Assembly: GCA_020025545.1 (NCBI GenBank)
Contig: JAHHRX010000026.1
Location: 1-27,755, forward strand
Direction: 5' to 3'
Source of the DNA: Oscillospiraceae bacterium
Lineage (GTDB): Bacteria; Bacillota; Clostridia; Oscillospirales; Oscillospiraceae
DNA: 27,755 bases
How positions within the stretch are numbered: position 1 is the first letter of the stretch; each line of letters starts with the position of its first letter. The notes beneath the pieces were generated by a model. That model saw nothing but the letters and a program-made list of their open reading frames with translations. It searched no databases and was not told where the DNA came from. The position numbers and the translations under genes are program-made. Below are positions 13,117 to 21,959 of the stretch, in pieces.

Positions 13117-15084
13117 CTACCGGTCCTTTCCCCGCAGTTCGATGATCTGATCCCGCAGGACAGCCGCATACTCGTATTCCATCATTTTGGCCGCTTCCTT
13201 CATCTGCTTTTCAAGGCGTGCAATCTCCCGCTGCTTCTCAGCCTTTGTCATTTTCACGCCGGTTCGGCTGCGGCGCTCCGCTGTCTCCGAAGAGATTTCG
13301 ATAAGATCCCGGACAGATTTCATAATGGTTTTGGGTACAATTCCGTGGGCTTCATTATAGGTATTCTGAATTTTCCGCCTTCTGGCAGTCTCATCCAGAG
13401 CCGCACGCATGGAATCCGTAATATGATCGGCGTACATAACCACCTTACCGTCGGCATTTCTCGCCGCACGGCCAATGGTCTGGATCAAACTGGTCTGACT
13501 CCGCAGGAAGCCTTCCTTGTCCGCATCCAATATGGCCACCATGCTGACCTCAGGCAAATCCAGTCCCTCCCGAAGGAGATTAATGCCGATGAGTACATCA
13601 AATTTTGCCATTCGCAGATCCCGAATAATCTCCATCCGCTCCATGGAGCCGATGTCCGAGTGCATATAACGGACCCTGATGCCCGCTTTTTGCAGATAGA
13701 TCGTCAGATCTTCCGCCATTTTCTTAGTGAGTGTAGTCACCAGCACACGCTCATTCCGGGCGCTTCGGGCATTGATCTCACCGATGAGATCGTCGATCTG
13801 CCCTTCAATGGGGCGCACATCGATCTCCGGATCCAAAAGTCCCGTAGGACGAATCACCTGCTCCACAATCTGGCCGGAGCGGGTGCGTTCATATTCTCCC
13901 GGGGTTGCGGAAACATAGATTACCTGATTGATTTTACTGTCGAATTCCTCAAAATTCAAAGGACGGTTGTCATAGGCTGAAGGCAGGCGGAAGCCGTGCT
14001 CCACAAGAGAATCCTTTCGGCTCCGATCCCCCGCAAACATCGCTCTGCACTGGGGCAATGTCACATGACTTTCGTCAATGAACAGCAGATAATCATCCGG
14101 GAAATAATCCAGTAAGGTAGTGGGCGGTGTCCCTGGCGCCCGCCCCTGAATCACCCGGGAATAGTTCTCAATGCCGTTGCAGAAGCCGATCTCCGTCAGC
14201 ATTTCCAAATCATAGGCTGTCCGCTGGGCGATTCGCTGGGCTTCCAGCAGTTTATTCTGAGAGCGGAACCACTCCACCTGCTGATCGCATTCCCGCTTGA
14301 TTTCCACCATGGCCCGCTGAAGCTTTTCCTTGGATGCTACATAGTGGCTGGCAGGGAAAATCGCCACATGGTCGACATAACGCTCCACCATACCGGTTAC
14401 CGCATTGATTTCGCTGATTCTGTCCACCTCGTCGCCGAAGAATTCCACCCGGAAGGCCCTGCCTGAGGAATAGGCAGGGTAGATTTCCAGGGTATCCCCC
14501 CGGACACGGAACTTATTTCTGGAAAAATCCACATCATTGCGCTCATACCGAATCTCCGTCAGCTTTTTCAGCACATCATCCAAAGGATATTCCTTGCCCA
14601 CCCGGAGAGAAATCACCATGCTCTTATAGTCAATGGGGTCACCCAGCCCGTAGAGACAGCTGACAGAGGCCACCACGATTACATCATTGCGCTCTCCCAG
14701 CGCCGCCGTGGCACTGTGGCGCAGGCGGTCGATTTCCTCATTGACGGAGGCATCCTTTTCAATGTAAGTATCCGTATGGGCGATATAGGCTTCCGGCTGG
14801 TAGTAATCATAGTAGGAGATAAAATACTCCACCGCATTGTTCGGGAAGAATTCCCGGAACTCCGAGCAAAGCTGGGCAGCCAGCGTTTTGTTATGCGCCA
14901 GCACCAAAGTGGGGCGGTTCAGCTTTGCAATAACCGATGCCATGGTAAATGTCTTGCCGGAGCCGGTCACACCCAGCAAAGTCTGCTCGCGCAGACCCCA
15001 ATTGACACCGTTTACGAGCCCCTCAATAGCTTCCGGCTGATCGCCGGAGGGCTTAAATTCCGAAACCAACTCAAAATGGTCCAT
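13117..15084 (-). CDS. uvrB: Excinuclease ABC subunit B
   Basis: UvrB receives damaged DNA from UvrA, checks the lesion with its helicase-like domains and recruits UvrC for incision. The 655-residue length is normal. Seen are Walker A GVTGSGKT (38-45), the damage-probing beta-hairpin with YYDYYQPEAY (91-100), DEXX box FIDESH, helicase motifs such as QTIGRAARN and the C-terminal UVR domain that contacts UvrC (REIARLEKQMKEAAKMMEYE). ATG 15084 was chosen over an upstream in-frame ATG because GAGGTG lies six bases before it and homology starts there. It follows radC by 25 bases on the same strand and is probably co-transcribed. No LexA-type box (GAAC-N4-GTTC) was seen upstream. Confidence 0.97.
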   Translation of the reverse strand: MDHFELVSEFKPSGDQPEAIEGLVNGVNWGLREQTLLGVTGSGKTFTMASVIAKLNRPTLVLAHNKTLAAQLCSEFREFFPNNAVEYFISYYDYYQPEAYIAHTDTYIEKDASVNEEIDRLRHSATAALGERNDVIVVASVSCLYGLGDPIDYKSMVISLRVGKEYPLDDVLKKLTEIRYERNDVDFSRNKFRVRGDTLEIYPAYSSGRAFRVEFFGDEVDRISEINAVTGMVERYVDHVAIFPASHYVASKEKLQRAMVEIKRECDQQVEWFRSQNKLLEAQRIAQRTAYDLEMLTEIGFCNGIENYSRVIQGRAPGTPPTTLLDYFPDDYLLFIDESHVTLPQCRAMFAGDRSRKDSLVEHGFRLPSAYDNRPLNFEEFDSKINQVIYVSATPGEYERTRSGQIVEQVIRPTGLLDPEIDVRPIEGQIDDLIGEINARSARNERVLVTTLTKKMAEDLTIYLQKAGIRVRYMHSDIGSMERMEIIRDLRMAKFDVLIGINLLREGLDLPEVSMVAILDADKEGFLRSQTSLIQTIGRAARNADGKVVMYADHITDSMRAALDETARRRKIQNTYNEAHGIVPKTIMKSVRDLIEISSETAERRSRTGVKMTKAEKQREIARLEKQMKEAAKMMEYEYAAVLRDQIIELRGKDR

Positions 15085-15109
15085 ATTTTTCACCTCATAT
15101 TCAGGACTC

Positions 15110-15808
15110 TTACAAGGGCAGCATGCATTCTGACGGGTCATAGAATCCCGACTGCCGCATGGAGACAAAGTCATCATCCGCCACCACCAGATGATCCACC
15201 AGTTCGATTTCCACTGCTTCCAGAGACATTGCCAGCTTTTTGGTAGTGTGCCGGTCCTCTACCGAGGGGATTGCCACGCCGCTGGGATGGTTATGGGCAA
15301 GGATCACCGAGGAAGCGTTGTCGCCCAGCGCCATTTCCACAATGCGCCGAACCGGCACGGAAGCAGAGTTGACACTCCCCTCCCCTACCTCTTTGCATGA
15401 AATCACCTTGCACTTGGCGTCCAGACACAAAAGAAACACTGTTTCGTTGCGTCTGCCGCAGAAATAAGGCAGCAGAAGTTCTCCGCATTGGTCAACCGTG
15501 GTGACAACTTCTCCTGTGGTGCTGCGGTTCACCTGATAATATCGGCAGGTTGCGGTAAGCAGGGTAATAAATGCCGCCACATTATCCCCCACCCCGGGGA
15601 CCTTGCGCAGTTCCGAAACCGAAGCCTCCAGTACCTGAGAGAAACTGCCGAAGCGATCCAGCAGAGCATGGGCTATGGGATTTGTGTCCTGCCTGGGTAC
15701 GCAATAAAACAGCAGCAGTTCCAAAACCTGAAGCTGATCAAAATGATCGAGTCCTTCCGTCATAAACCGCTCCCTGAGCCGTTGGCGGTGTCCTGTATGA
15801 ATCGACAT
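15110..15808 (-). CDS. radC: RadC-family JAMM-domain protein
   Basis: The 232-residue protein has the usual RadC plan: an N-terminal helix-hairpin-helix part (about 25-90, with VPGVGDNVAAF) and a C-terminal JAMM metalloprotease-like domain with His172 and His174 in HNHPSG, Ser182 and Asp185. Despite its name, a direct role of RadC in recombinational repair is not settled, and its enzyme activity is unknown. Here it stands just ahead of uvrB in what looks like one operon. ATG 15808 has GAGGTG six to seven bases upstream. All zinc-binding residues appear intact. Confidence 0.92.
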   Translation of the reverse strand: MSIHTGHRQRLRERFMTEGLDHFDQLQVLELLLFYCVPRQDTNPIAHALLDRFGSFSQVLEASVSELRKVPGVGDNVAAFITLLTATCRYYQVNRSTTGEVVTTVDQCGELLLPYFCGRRNETVFLLCLDAKCKVISCKEVGEGSVNSASVPVRRIVEMALGDNASSVILAHNHPSGVAIPSVEDRHTTKKLAMSLEAVEIELVDHLVVADDDFVSMRQSGFYDPSECMLPL

Positions 15809-15834
15809 ATTTTCACCTCGTTCTCTGATATATC

Positions 15835-15862
15835 TTGATATTTGCGTTTATTTTGATACAAT
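15835..15862 (+). promoter_or_regulatory. Promoter of the histidine-kinase-like gene
   Basis: TTGATA (15835-15840), 16-base spacer and TACAAT (15857-15862) point toward the gene starting at 15944. The region is shared with the divergent radC-uvrB operon, whose promoter must also lie here but is not clear. Confidence 0.5.
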
Positions 15863-15900
15863 GTTACCATATCATACTTTGCAGAATCTTCCGTTGAAAA

Positions 15901-15929
15901 TTTTTCGAAAAAATGCACATGATATGCAT
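15901..15929. promoter_or_regulatory. Palindromic sites in the leader of the kinase-like gene
   Basis: TTTTTCGAAAAA (15901-15912) is a perfect 12-bp palindrome. ATGCA (15913-15917) and TGCAT (15925-15929) form a second inverted repeat just before the ribosome site. Both lie downstream of the predicted -10, where a repressor could block transcription. Role inferred. Confidence 0.3.
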
Positions 15930-15943
15930 TGAGGAGGAACATC

Positions 15944-17026
15944 ATGGAACAATACAATCCTACCACCGAAATCTTAAACTATATTTCAGGCCCCTCTTTT
16001 ACCGTCGTTGACGGACGCATCACCCGTGTCAGCGAGGCTGCACGAAAATTCTTTCTGGAGCCGGGTATGGAGATTTATCCGATGCTCGTAACCGGGCAGG
16101 AGGAATACAGGGCTCTCACCAACGGTTGTCTGTACCTCACCTTGAAGATTGCCGAAATTCCCTGCAACGCTTCTGTGAGCCGGATGGAGGAGTTTGACCT
16201 TTTTACTCTGGAACAGGAAACCGATCAGTCAGAGCTCCAGGCCATTGCCCTCGCTTCTCAGGCATTGCGGACACCGCTTTCCAGCATTATGACCGTCGCC
16301 GATCAGTTATTTCCCGCCGCCAACGGAGAAGGCAGCCCTGCCAATGCGCAAATTGCCCGGATCAACCGTGCGCTTTTCCAAATGCTTCGAATTGTCAGCA
16401 ATATGTCCGACGCCTACCGCTATTCTCAGCAGGTTAAGCCTCGGCTGACACTTGTGGATATGCGCAGCCTTATGGAGGATATTTTCTCCAAGGCTGCCCC
16501 CTTGATGGAGAGCGCAGGAATCACCTTGCATTTCACAAATCTTCCCCATTCCACTTTCTGTCTGGCTGAACCGGAAAAGCTGGAACGAGCCGTTAACAAC
16601 ATTCTTTCCAATGCTATGAAATTCTCCGGTGAATCCGGGAGAATTGATGCAAAAATCATCCTGAAGGGCACTATGTTCCATCTTACGGTGCAGGACTACG
16701 GCAGCGGTGTACCCGACGAGCTTCGCGGGCATATCCATACCCGTTTCCTGCGGCAGCCGGGATTGGAAGACAACCGCTTCGGCATTGGACTTGGCATGGT
16801 GCTGATCCGTTCTGCAGCTGAAGCCCACGGCGGCACTGTTCTCTTTGAACAGCCCGAAGAGGGCGGCACCCGAATCACCATGACCATTGCTTATCGCCAG
16901 AGCGCAGATACCGCTCTCCACACCAGCATGCTCCATGTGGACTATGCAGGCGAACGGGATCATGCGCTCATTGAGCTATCCGATGTCCTGCCCATTGATG
17001 ATTATCAATCCGGGAATATCAACTGA
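15944..17026 (+). CDS. Histidine-kinase-like protein lacking the phospho-acceptor His
   Basis: The 360-residue soluble protein has a PAS-like N-terminal part (about 1-90), a short helical dimerisation region (95-165) and a HATPase domain (about 170-320) with N-box Asn219 and Asn223, DYGSGVP (251-257) and GIGLGM (280-285). The ATP site thus looks intact. The H-box reads SQALRTPLSSI (105-115), where kinases normally have SHELRTPL: Gln106 replaces the phosphorylated His. No membrane segment and no response regulator gene adjoin. It may be a pseudokinase, a phosphatase or an ATP-binding scaffold. ATG 15944 was chosen for its GAGGAGG ribosome site; an upstream TTG in frame overlaps that site. It has its own promoter and terminator, divergent from radC-uvrB and convergent with uvrA. 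Confidence 0.85.
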   Translation: MEQYNPTTEILNYISGPSFTVVDGRITRVSEAARKFFLEPGMEIYPMLVTGQEEYRALTNGCLYLTLKIAEIPCNASVSRMEEFDLFTLEQETDQSELQAIALASQALRTPLSSIMTVADQLFPAANGEGSPANAQIARINRALFQMLRIVSNMSDAYRYSQQVKPRLTLVDMRSLMEDIFSKAAPLMESAGITLHFTNLPHSTFCLAEPEKLERAVNNILSNAMKFSGESGRIDAKIILKGTMFHLTVQDYGSGVPDELRGHIHTRFLRQPGLEDNRFGIGLGMVLIRSAAEAHGGTVLFEQPEEGGTRITMTIAYRQSADTALHTSMLHVDYAGERDHALIELSDVLPIDDYQSGNIN

Positions 17027-17034
17027 ATTTTCCC

Positions 17035-17067
17035 CCCTGACCTGCTGATTCAGGTCAGGGATTTTTT
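17035..17067 (+). terminator. Terminator between the kinase-like gene and uvrA
   Basis: CCCTGACCTG (17035-17044) pairs perfectly with CAGGTCAGGG (17051-17060) and is followed by ATTTTTT. It ends just at the stop codon of the convergent uvrA (17066-17068). The minus-strand side lacks a good U-tract. Confidence 0.88.
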
Positions 17068-19888
17068 ATAGATACCGTTTGAGATATTGCCCCGTGTAAC
17101 TGGCCTCCGTGGCAGCCACTTCCTCCGGAGTACCGCAGGCCACAATATTTCCGCCGCCGTCGCCGCCCTCGGGACCCAGATCAATGATATAGTCCGCCGT
17201 TTTGATCACATCCAGATTATGCTCAATGACCAGCACCGTATTTCCGGCATCCACCAGCTTTTGCAGCACATCGATGAGCCTGTGAATATCAGCGGCATGG
17301 AGTCCAGTCGTCGGCTCGTCCAGAATATAGATGGTTCTGCCGGTAGAGGTTCTGGCAAGCTCGGTTGCCAGCTTCACACGCTGGGCTTCACCGCCGGAAA
17401 GGGTGGTGCTGGACTGTCCCAGCTTCACATACCCCAGACCGACTTCCACCAGCGTCTGGATTTTTTTCTGGATTTTGGGAATGTTCTCAAAAAATTTCAG
17501 AGCTTCTTCCGCCGTCATATCCAGCACCTGAGAAATATTTTTTCCTTTATACTGGACTTCCAGGGTTTCCCGGTTGTACCGGGCGCCCTTACAGGCTTCA
17601 CAGGGGACATACACATCTGCCAGAAAGTGCATTTCAATTTTAATCAGTCCGTCACCGCTGCATGCCTCACACCGTCCGCCCTTCACATTAAAAGAGAACC
17701 GCCCCGGGCCATAGCCCCGGATCTTGGCATCATTGGTAGATGCAAACAGCTCCCGGATGTCGTTAAAAAGTCCCGTATAAGTGGCAGGATTGGAGCGGGG
17801 TGTTCTGCCAATGGGGCTTTGGTCGATATTGATGACCTTATCCAGATTTTCCATGCCCCGAATGGCCTCACAATCACCGGAACGGGTTCTGGCATGATTG
17901 AGCTTTGCCAGCAGTGCCTTATTCAGTACTTCTTCCACCAGACTGGATTTTCCGGAGCCGGACACACCCGTAACGCAGGTCAAGGTTCCGAGAGGAATGG
18001 AAACATCCACATTTTTGAGATTATTTTCCGTTGCACCAATCACATCCAAAGAATGTCCGTTTCCTTTGCGGCGTTGGGAGGGCACCGGGATTTTCTTCAG
18101 CCCGGAAAGATACTGGCCGGTAATGGAGCGAGGGCAGTTCATAATATCCTGCAAGGAACCCGCTGCCACGATCTCGCCGCCGTGGGCGCCGGCACCGGGG
18201 CCCACATCCACGATGTAGTCCGCCGCACGCATGGTGTCCTCGTCATGTTCTACCACAATCAGCGTGTTGCCGATGTCCCGCAAATGGCGCAAGGTTTCCA
18301 GCAGTTTATCGTTATCGCGCTGATGCAGACCGATAGACGGCTCGTCCAGAATATAAAGCACACCCATGAGCGACGAGCCAATCTGGGTTGCCAGCCGGAT
18401 TCGCTGGCTTTCGCCGCCGGAAAGGGTTCCGGCAGATCTGGAAAGGGTCAGGTAAGGAAGCCCCACATCCTTCAAAAAGCACAGGCGGGACTTGATTTCC
18501 TTCACGATCTGCTCTGCCACCACAGCCATATTTCCCTGAAGCTTGAGATTATTCATAAATTCCAGGGCTTTATCCACACTCATGGCACAGAAATCCATGA
18601 TACCAATGCCCCCGACGGTCACCGCCCGGGCCACATCGGAAAGCCGCTGACCGTGGCAGTGCGGGCAGGGTGCCGAGGTCATGCACTCTTCCAGTTCTTT
18701 CCGTACGGCATCGGACTGCGTTTCCCGATACCGGCGGCTGATATTGTTCATAATTCCCTCGAAGGGCTGTTCCAGCACACCCATGCCGTTGCCGCGGTTG
18801 TAGGTCATCCGCAGCTTTTCCGTGCCGGTTCCGTAGAAAATCACCTTTTTCGCATCCTCGGACAGTTCGGAAAAGGGTACGGTAAGGGAAAAGCGATACT
18901 TTTGCGCCAGCGCTTCAAAATACATCCGGAAAATGGAGTCCGTCTTGGCACTGTTCCAGCCGGAAACCTGCACCGCACCATCCATAAGGGAAAGGCTCTT
19001 GTCGGGGACTACCAGATCCGGGTCCGCCACCAGCTGGAAGCCAAGGCCGGAGCAGGTGGGGCATGCCCCCGCCGGGTTATTGAAAGAAAACATTCTGGGC
19101 TCCAGCTCCTGCAGACTGATGCCGCAGTCCTCACAGGCATAATTCTGGGAAAAGTTCAGTTCTTCCTCGGTTTCCGGGAGGTAAATATTGACAAGGCCCT
19201 TTGCATGGTTGCACGCCGTTTCGATGGAATCCGTAAGACGGCGGCGCATTCCCTCTTTGAGAATCAGCCTGTCCACAACCAGCTCGATGGTATGTTTTTT
19301 GTTCTTTTCCGGTTTGATCTCTTCCGTAAGATCATAGAGGATCCCGTCCACACGCACACGGGCAAAGCCCTGCTTTCTGGCATCCTCAAACACTTTCCCG
19401 TGTTCACCCTTTTTTCCGCAGATCACCGGAGACAGCACGAAAAAGCGGGTTCCCTCTCCCAGTGCCTCCACCTGATCCACGATCTGATCCACTGTTTGGC
19501 GGCTGATCTCCTTACCGCACTTGGGGCAGTGCGGAACACCCACTCTGGCCCACAGAAGCCGCAGATAGTCATAGATCTCCGTCACAGTACCCACCGTAGA
19601 GCGGGGGTTTTTGGAAGTCGTCTTTTGATCGATGGAGATGGCCGGAGAAAGGCCGTCAATAGAATCCACATCCGGCTTGTCCATCTGCCCCAAAAACTGC
19701 CGTGCGTAGGAGCTCAGGCTCTCCACATACCGGCGCTGTCCCTCGGCATAGATGGTATCAAATGCCAGGCTGGATTTTCCCGAGCCGGAAAGGCCTGTGA
19801 ATACAATCAGCTTGTCTCTGGGAATGGTGAGATCCACATTTTTGAGATTATTTTCCCTTGCACCCTGAATAATGATTTTATCGTTCAT
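17066..19888 (-). CDS. uvrA: Excinuclease ABC subunit A
   Basis: UvrA is the ATPase dimer that first recognises bulky DNA lesions and loads UvrB. The 940-residue product has two ABC ATPase modules: Walker A GLSGSGKS near residue 32 and GVSGSGKSSL in the second half, two LSGGE signatures, and zinc-binding Cys motifs including CEDCG...CPTC and CEACSGDG...CEAC. ATG 19888 was chosen because GAGGA lies upstream and MNDKIIIQGARENNLKNV is the usual start. The frame stays open for 76 more codons but crosses the promoter. It is transcribed alone, with a clear promoter and a tandem repeat upstream. No LexA-type site was found, so SOS control is not visible. Confidence 0.97.
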   Translation of the reverse strand: MNDKIIIQGARENNLKNVDLTIPRDKLIVFTGLSGSGKSSLAFDTIYAEGQRRYVESLSSYARQFLGQMDKPDVDSIDGLSPAISIDQKTTSKNPRSTVGTVTEIYDYLRLLWARVGVPHCPKCGKEISRQTVDQIVDQVEALGEGTRFFVLSPVICGKKGEHGKVFEDARKQGFARVRVDGILYDLTEEIKPEKNKKHTIELVVDRLILKEGMRRRLTDSIETACNHAKGLVNIYLPETEEELNFSQNYACEDCGISLQELEPRMFSFNNPAGACPTCSGLGFQLVADPDLVVPDKSLSLMDGAVQVSGWNSAKTDSIFRMYFEALAQKYRFSLTVPFSELSEDAKKVIFYGTGTEKLRMTYNRGNGMGVLEQPFEGIMNNISRRYRETQSDAVRKELEECMTSAPCPHCHGQRLSDVARAVTVGGIGIMDFCAMSVDKALEFMNNLKLQGNMAVVAEQIVKEIKSRLCFLKDVGLPYLTLSRSAGTLSGGESQRIRLATQIGSSLMGVLYILDEPSIGLHQRDNDKLLETLRHLRDIGNTLIVVEHDEDTMRAADYIVDVGPGAGAHGGEIVAAGSLQDIMNCPRSITGQYLSGLKKIPVPSQRRKGNGHSLDVIGATENNLKNVDVSIPLGTLTCVTGVSGSGKSSLVEEVLNKALLAKLNHARTRSGDCEAIRGMENLDKVINIDQSPIGRTPRSNPATYTGLFNDIRELFASTNDAKIRGYGPGRFSFNVKGGRCEACSGDGLIKIEMHFLADVYVPCEACKGARYNRETLEVQYKGKNISQVLDMTAEEALKFFENIPKIQKKIQTLVEVGLGYVKLGQSSTTLSGGEAQRVKLATELARTSTGRTIYILDEPTTGLHAADIHRLIDVLQKLVDAGNTVLVIEHNLDVIKTADYIIDLGPEGGDGGGNIVACGTPEEVAATEASYTGQYLKRYL

Positions 19889-19948
19889 AATCGGTCCTCG
19901 AACTTTAAAGCTTTGGTTATATTGAAGTTTTGCACCGATGTAGGGATG

Positions 19949-19978
19949 ATTATACCAAAAAGTGCGGTATAATGGCAA
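19949..19978 (-). promoter_or_regulatory. Promoter of uvrA
   Basis: On the minus strand TTGCCA (19973-19978), 18-base spacer and TATAAT (19949-19954) form a good sigma-A promoter about 60 bases before the uvrA start codon. Confidence 0.75.
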
Positions 19979-19990
19979 TTTTACATCGAT

Positions 19991-20009
19991 TCGTGTATTT
20001 TCGTGTATT
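19991..20009. repeat. Tandem 10-bp repeat just upstream of the uvrA -35
   Basis: TCGTGTATT occurs at 19991-19999 and again at 20001-20009, exactly 10 bases apart, so both copies face the same side of the helix. It begins 13 bases upstream of the uvrA -35 box, a place typical for an activator site. No known regulator was matched. Confidence 0.5.
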
Positions 20010-20221
20010 ATTACTATTATACCACAGGACGCTATTGTGCACAAGAAGTTTTCAAACGAAATATCCCTTTTGGCAATAACACTTCCCCCCTCCCCGGTAC
20101 TTACAGCTTTCAACAATAAAGGTCAATAAAACATTCAGCAAGATTGACTTATTTCAGTCGCTTTGACAGATTCCAGCAATATTATTTTCTGTTTTTTGTT
20201 GTTATTTTCCGCTCTTTTCAG

Positions 20222-20251
20222 TTGCTTTTCCCGCAATGTAAATGTTATAAT
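20222..20251 (+). promoter_or_regulatory. Promoter of the prs-pth-mfd cluster
   Basis: An extended -10, TGTTATAAT (TATAAT at 20246-20251), with TTGCTT (20222-20227) as -35 at an 18-base spacing. It is about 65 bases before the prs start and divergent from the uvrA promoter. Confidence 0.7.
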
Positions 20252-20315
20252 AGGATTGTAAAGTCCAAAATGCGGGCATTACCAGAAAAAAAGAATAAAA
20301 GTGAGGTATTTCTTG

Positions 20316-21281
20316 ATGATTGCATACGGCGATAATATTCAGGTTTTTTGCGGCAATTCAAATCCTGAATTTGCTGGTACCATTTGTGAGGAACTCGGAA
20401 TTTCCATAGGAAACAGTGAGGTTAAAAAGTTTGCCGATGGCGAAGCTTCCGTTACTCTGAACGAAACCGTCCGCGGAGCCGATGTTTTCCTGATCCAGTC
20501 CACCTGCAAGCCTGTCAATGATAATCTGATGGAGCTGTTGGTCATGATCGATGCCTGCCGTCGCGCATCCGCCGGCCGCATCACCGCCGTGATTCCCTAC
20601 TTTGGCTATGCCCGTCAGGATCGCAAAGCCAAGAGCCGTGATCCCATTTCCGCCAAGCTGGTAGCAAATATGCTGACCGCTGCCGGTGCTGATCGGGTCC
20701 TTACCATGGATCTTCACGCCGCCCAGATTCAGGGCTTCTTCGACATTCCTCTGGATCACCTGCTGGGAAATCCTACTTTTGTCCAATACTTCGCTGACAA
20801 GTTCCCGGAGGATCGCTACAACCATGATGATTTCGTGGTGGTTGCCCCCGATGTAGGCTCCGTCGGCCGTGCCCGTGCCTTTGCAGCAAAGCTTCACATG
20901 AGTCTTGCCATTGTAGATAAGCGCCGCCAGAGGGCCAATGTATGTGAGGTCATGAACATCATCGGAGATGTAAAGGATAAAATCTGCATCATCTATGACG
21001 ATATGATTGACACTGCCGGATCTCTTTGCAACGCCGCCCACGCTCTGGTGGATATCGGCGGCGCAAAGGAAGTTTACGCCTGTGCTACCCACGGTGTTCT
21101 CTCCGGCCCTGCTTATGACCGCATTGAAGCCAGCCCCATTCAGGAAGTTGTGATTCACAACACCATTCCTCTGGAGCGCAACACCGAGAGCAACAAGATC
21201 AAGCAGCTTGATGTAGCCCCCATTTTTGCCCGCGCCATTGAGCACATCCACGGTGGCACTTCCATCGCTGATCTGTTCTGA
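20316..21281 (+). CDS. prs: Ribose-phosphate pyrophosphokinase
   Basis: Prs transfers pyrophosphate from ATP to ribose 5-phosphate, giving PRPP for purine, pyrimidine, NAD, His and Trp synthesis in the cytoplasm. The 321-residue product shows the flexible-loop residues RQDRK (100-104), metal-binding His134 in MDLHAAQIQGFF and the ribose-phosphate loop DDMIDTAGS (228-236). In the usual PDVGGVxRAR block it reads PDVGSVGRAR (178-187). ATG 20316 was chosen because GAGGT lies eight bases upstream. The in-frame GTG at 20301 overlaps that site. It heads the prs-pth-mfd cluster, a common gene order in Firmicutes, with pth starting 3 bases after its stop. Confidence 0.95.
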   Translation: MIAYGDNIQVFCGNSNPEFAGTICEELGISIGNSEVKKFADGEASVTLNETVRGADVFLIQSTCKPVNDNLMELLVMIDACRRASAGRITAVIPYFGYARQDRKAKSRDPISAKLVANMLTAAGADRVLTMDLHAAQIQGFFDIPLDHLLGNPTFVQYFADKFPEDRYNHDDFVVVAPDVGSVGRARAFAAKLHMSLAIVDKRRQRANVCEVMNIIGDVKDKICIIYDDMIDTAGSLCNAAHALVDIGGAKEVYACATHGVLSGPAYDRIEASPIQEVVIHNTIPLERNTESNKIKQLDVAPIFARAIEHIHGGTSIADLF

Positions 21282-21284
21282 GCC

Positions 21285-21878
21285 ATGCCCGGAAGCAAAA
21301 ACGATGCCTGGCTCATTGTAGGTCTGGGAAATCCCGGCCGGGAATATGAGCGCACCCGCCACAATGCCGGTTTCCGGGCTTTGGATATTCTGGCGGAGCA
21401 GGTGGGCTGTAAAATCGATAAATCCAAATTTGAAGGGCTCTACGGTCAGACCGTTTACAATGGCACCAAGCTGTACCTTTTGAAGCCGCAAACCTATATG
21501 AATCTTTCCGGCCGCTCTGTTTTGCAGCTTTCGGCCTACTTTCATATCCCGCCCCAGCAGATCATCGTCCTCTTTGACGATATTTCTCTGGCTCCCGGAC
21601 GCCTGCGCATCCGTGCAGACGGTTCTGCCGGCGGGCATAACGGCATAAAATCCATCATATCTGAGCTAGGAAGCCAGACCTTTCCCCGAGTAAAAATCGG
21701 CGTTGGCGCCAAGCCCCGTCCCGAGATGGATCTTGCGGATTGGGTCCTGTCCACTTTCTCCGCTTCGGAGGAAAAGGAACTGGCAGGCGCTTTGGGAAGA
21801 GCCGCCGATGCCGCACTTTGCGTCATCGATGATGGTGTCCCGGAAGCTGCCAACCGTTTCAACGGCAGCCACAACTGA
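21285..21878 (+). CDS. pth: Peptidyl-tRNA hydrolase
   Basis: Pth cleaves the ester bond of peptidyl-tRNA dropped from ribosomes and so recycles tRNA. The 197-residue enzyme has the catalytic residues in their usual motifs: Asn16 in GLGNPG, His26 in TRHNAGF, Asn73 in PQTYMNLSG, Asp98 or Asp99 in FDDISL and Asn119 in GSAGGHNGI. ATG 21285 is only 3 bases after the prs stop, so translational coupling is likely. No strong ribosome site is needed or seen. A hairpin lies between it and mfd. Confidence 0.95.
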   Translation: MPGSKNDAWLIVGLGNPGREYERTRHNAGFRALDILAEQVGCKIDKSKFEGLYGQTVYNGTKLYLLKPQTYMNLSGRSVLQLSAYFHIPPQQIIVLFDDISLAPGRLRIRADGSAGGHNGIKSIISELGSQTFPRVKIGVGAKPRPEMDLADWVLSTFSASEEKELAGALGRAADAALCVIDDGVPEAANRFNGSHN

Positions 21879-21908
21879 GCTGCATAGTCGTATATTGTCA
21901 CATTTTCA

Positions 21909-21936
21909 CGGAAAGGGGGTATTATCCCCCTTTCCG
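21909..21936 (+). other. Strong hairpin between pth and mfd
   Basis: CGGAAAGGGGG (21909-21919) pairs perfectly with CCCCCTTTCCG (21926-21936) around TATTAT. It is followed by CATTGTTGT, not a U-tract, so it may be a weak attenuator or an mRNA processing/stability element. The mfd ribosome site GGAGGG begins about 12 bases later. Confidence 0.6.
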
Positions 21937-21959
21937 CATTGTTGTATGGAGGGAAACCC

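Noticed and set aside
15085..15177. N-terminal extension of uvrB by 31 codons
   Set aside because: It overlaps the end of radC, and the ribosome site with the conserved start is at 15084.
17087..19972. A 961-codon open frame on the strand opposite uvrA
   Set aside because: It lies wholly against uvrA, whose domains are unmistakable. Its open state follows from codon bias of the real gene.
19889..20115. LexA/SOS boxes before uvrA, radC-uvrB and mfd
   Set aside because: No GAAC-N4-GTTC or near match was found by eye. Only half sites such as CGAAC occur.
19889..20116. N-terminal extension of uvrA by 76 codons
   Set aside because: It crosses the uvrA promoter and lacks similarity. The ribosome site and conserved start are at 19888.
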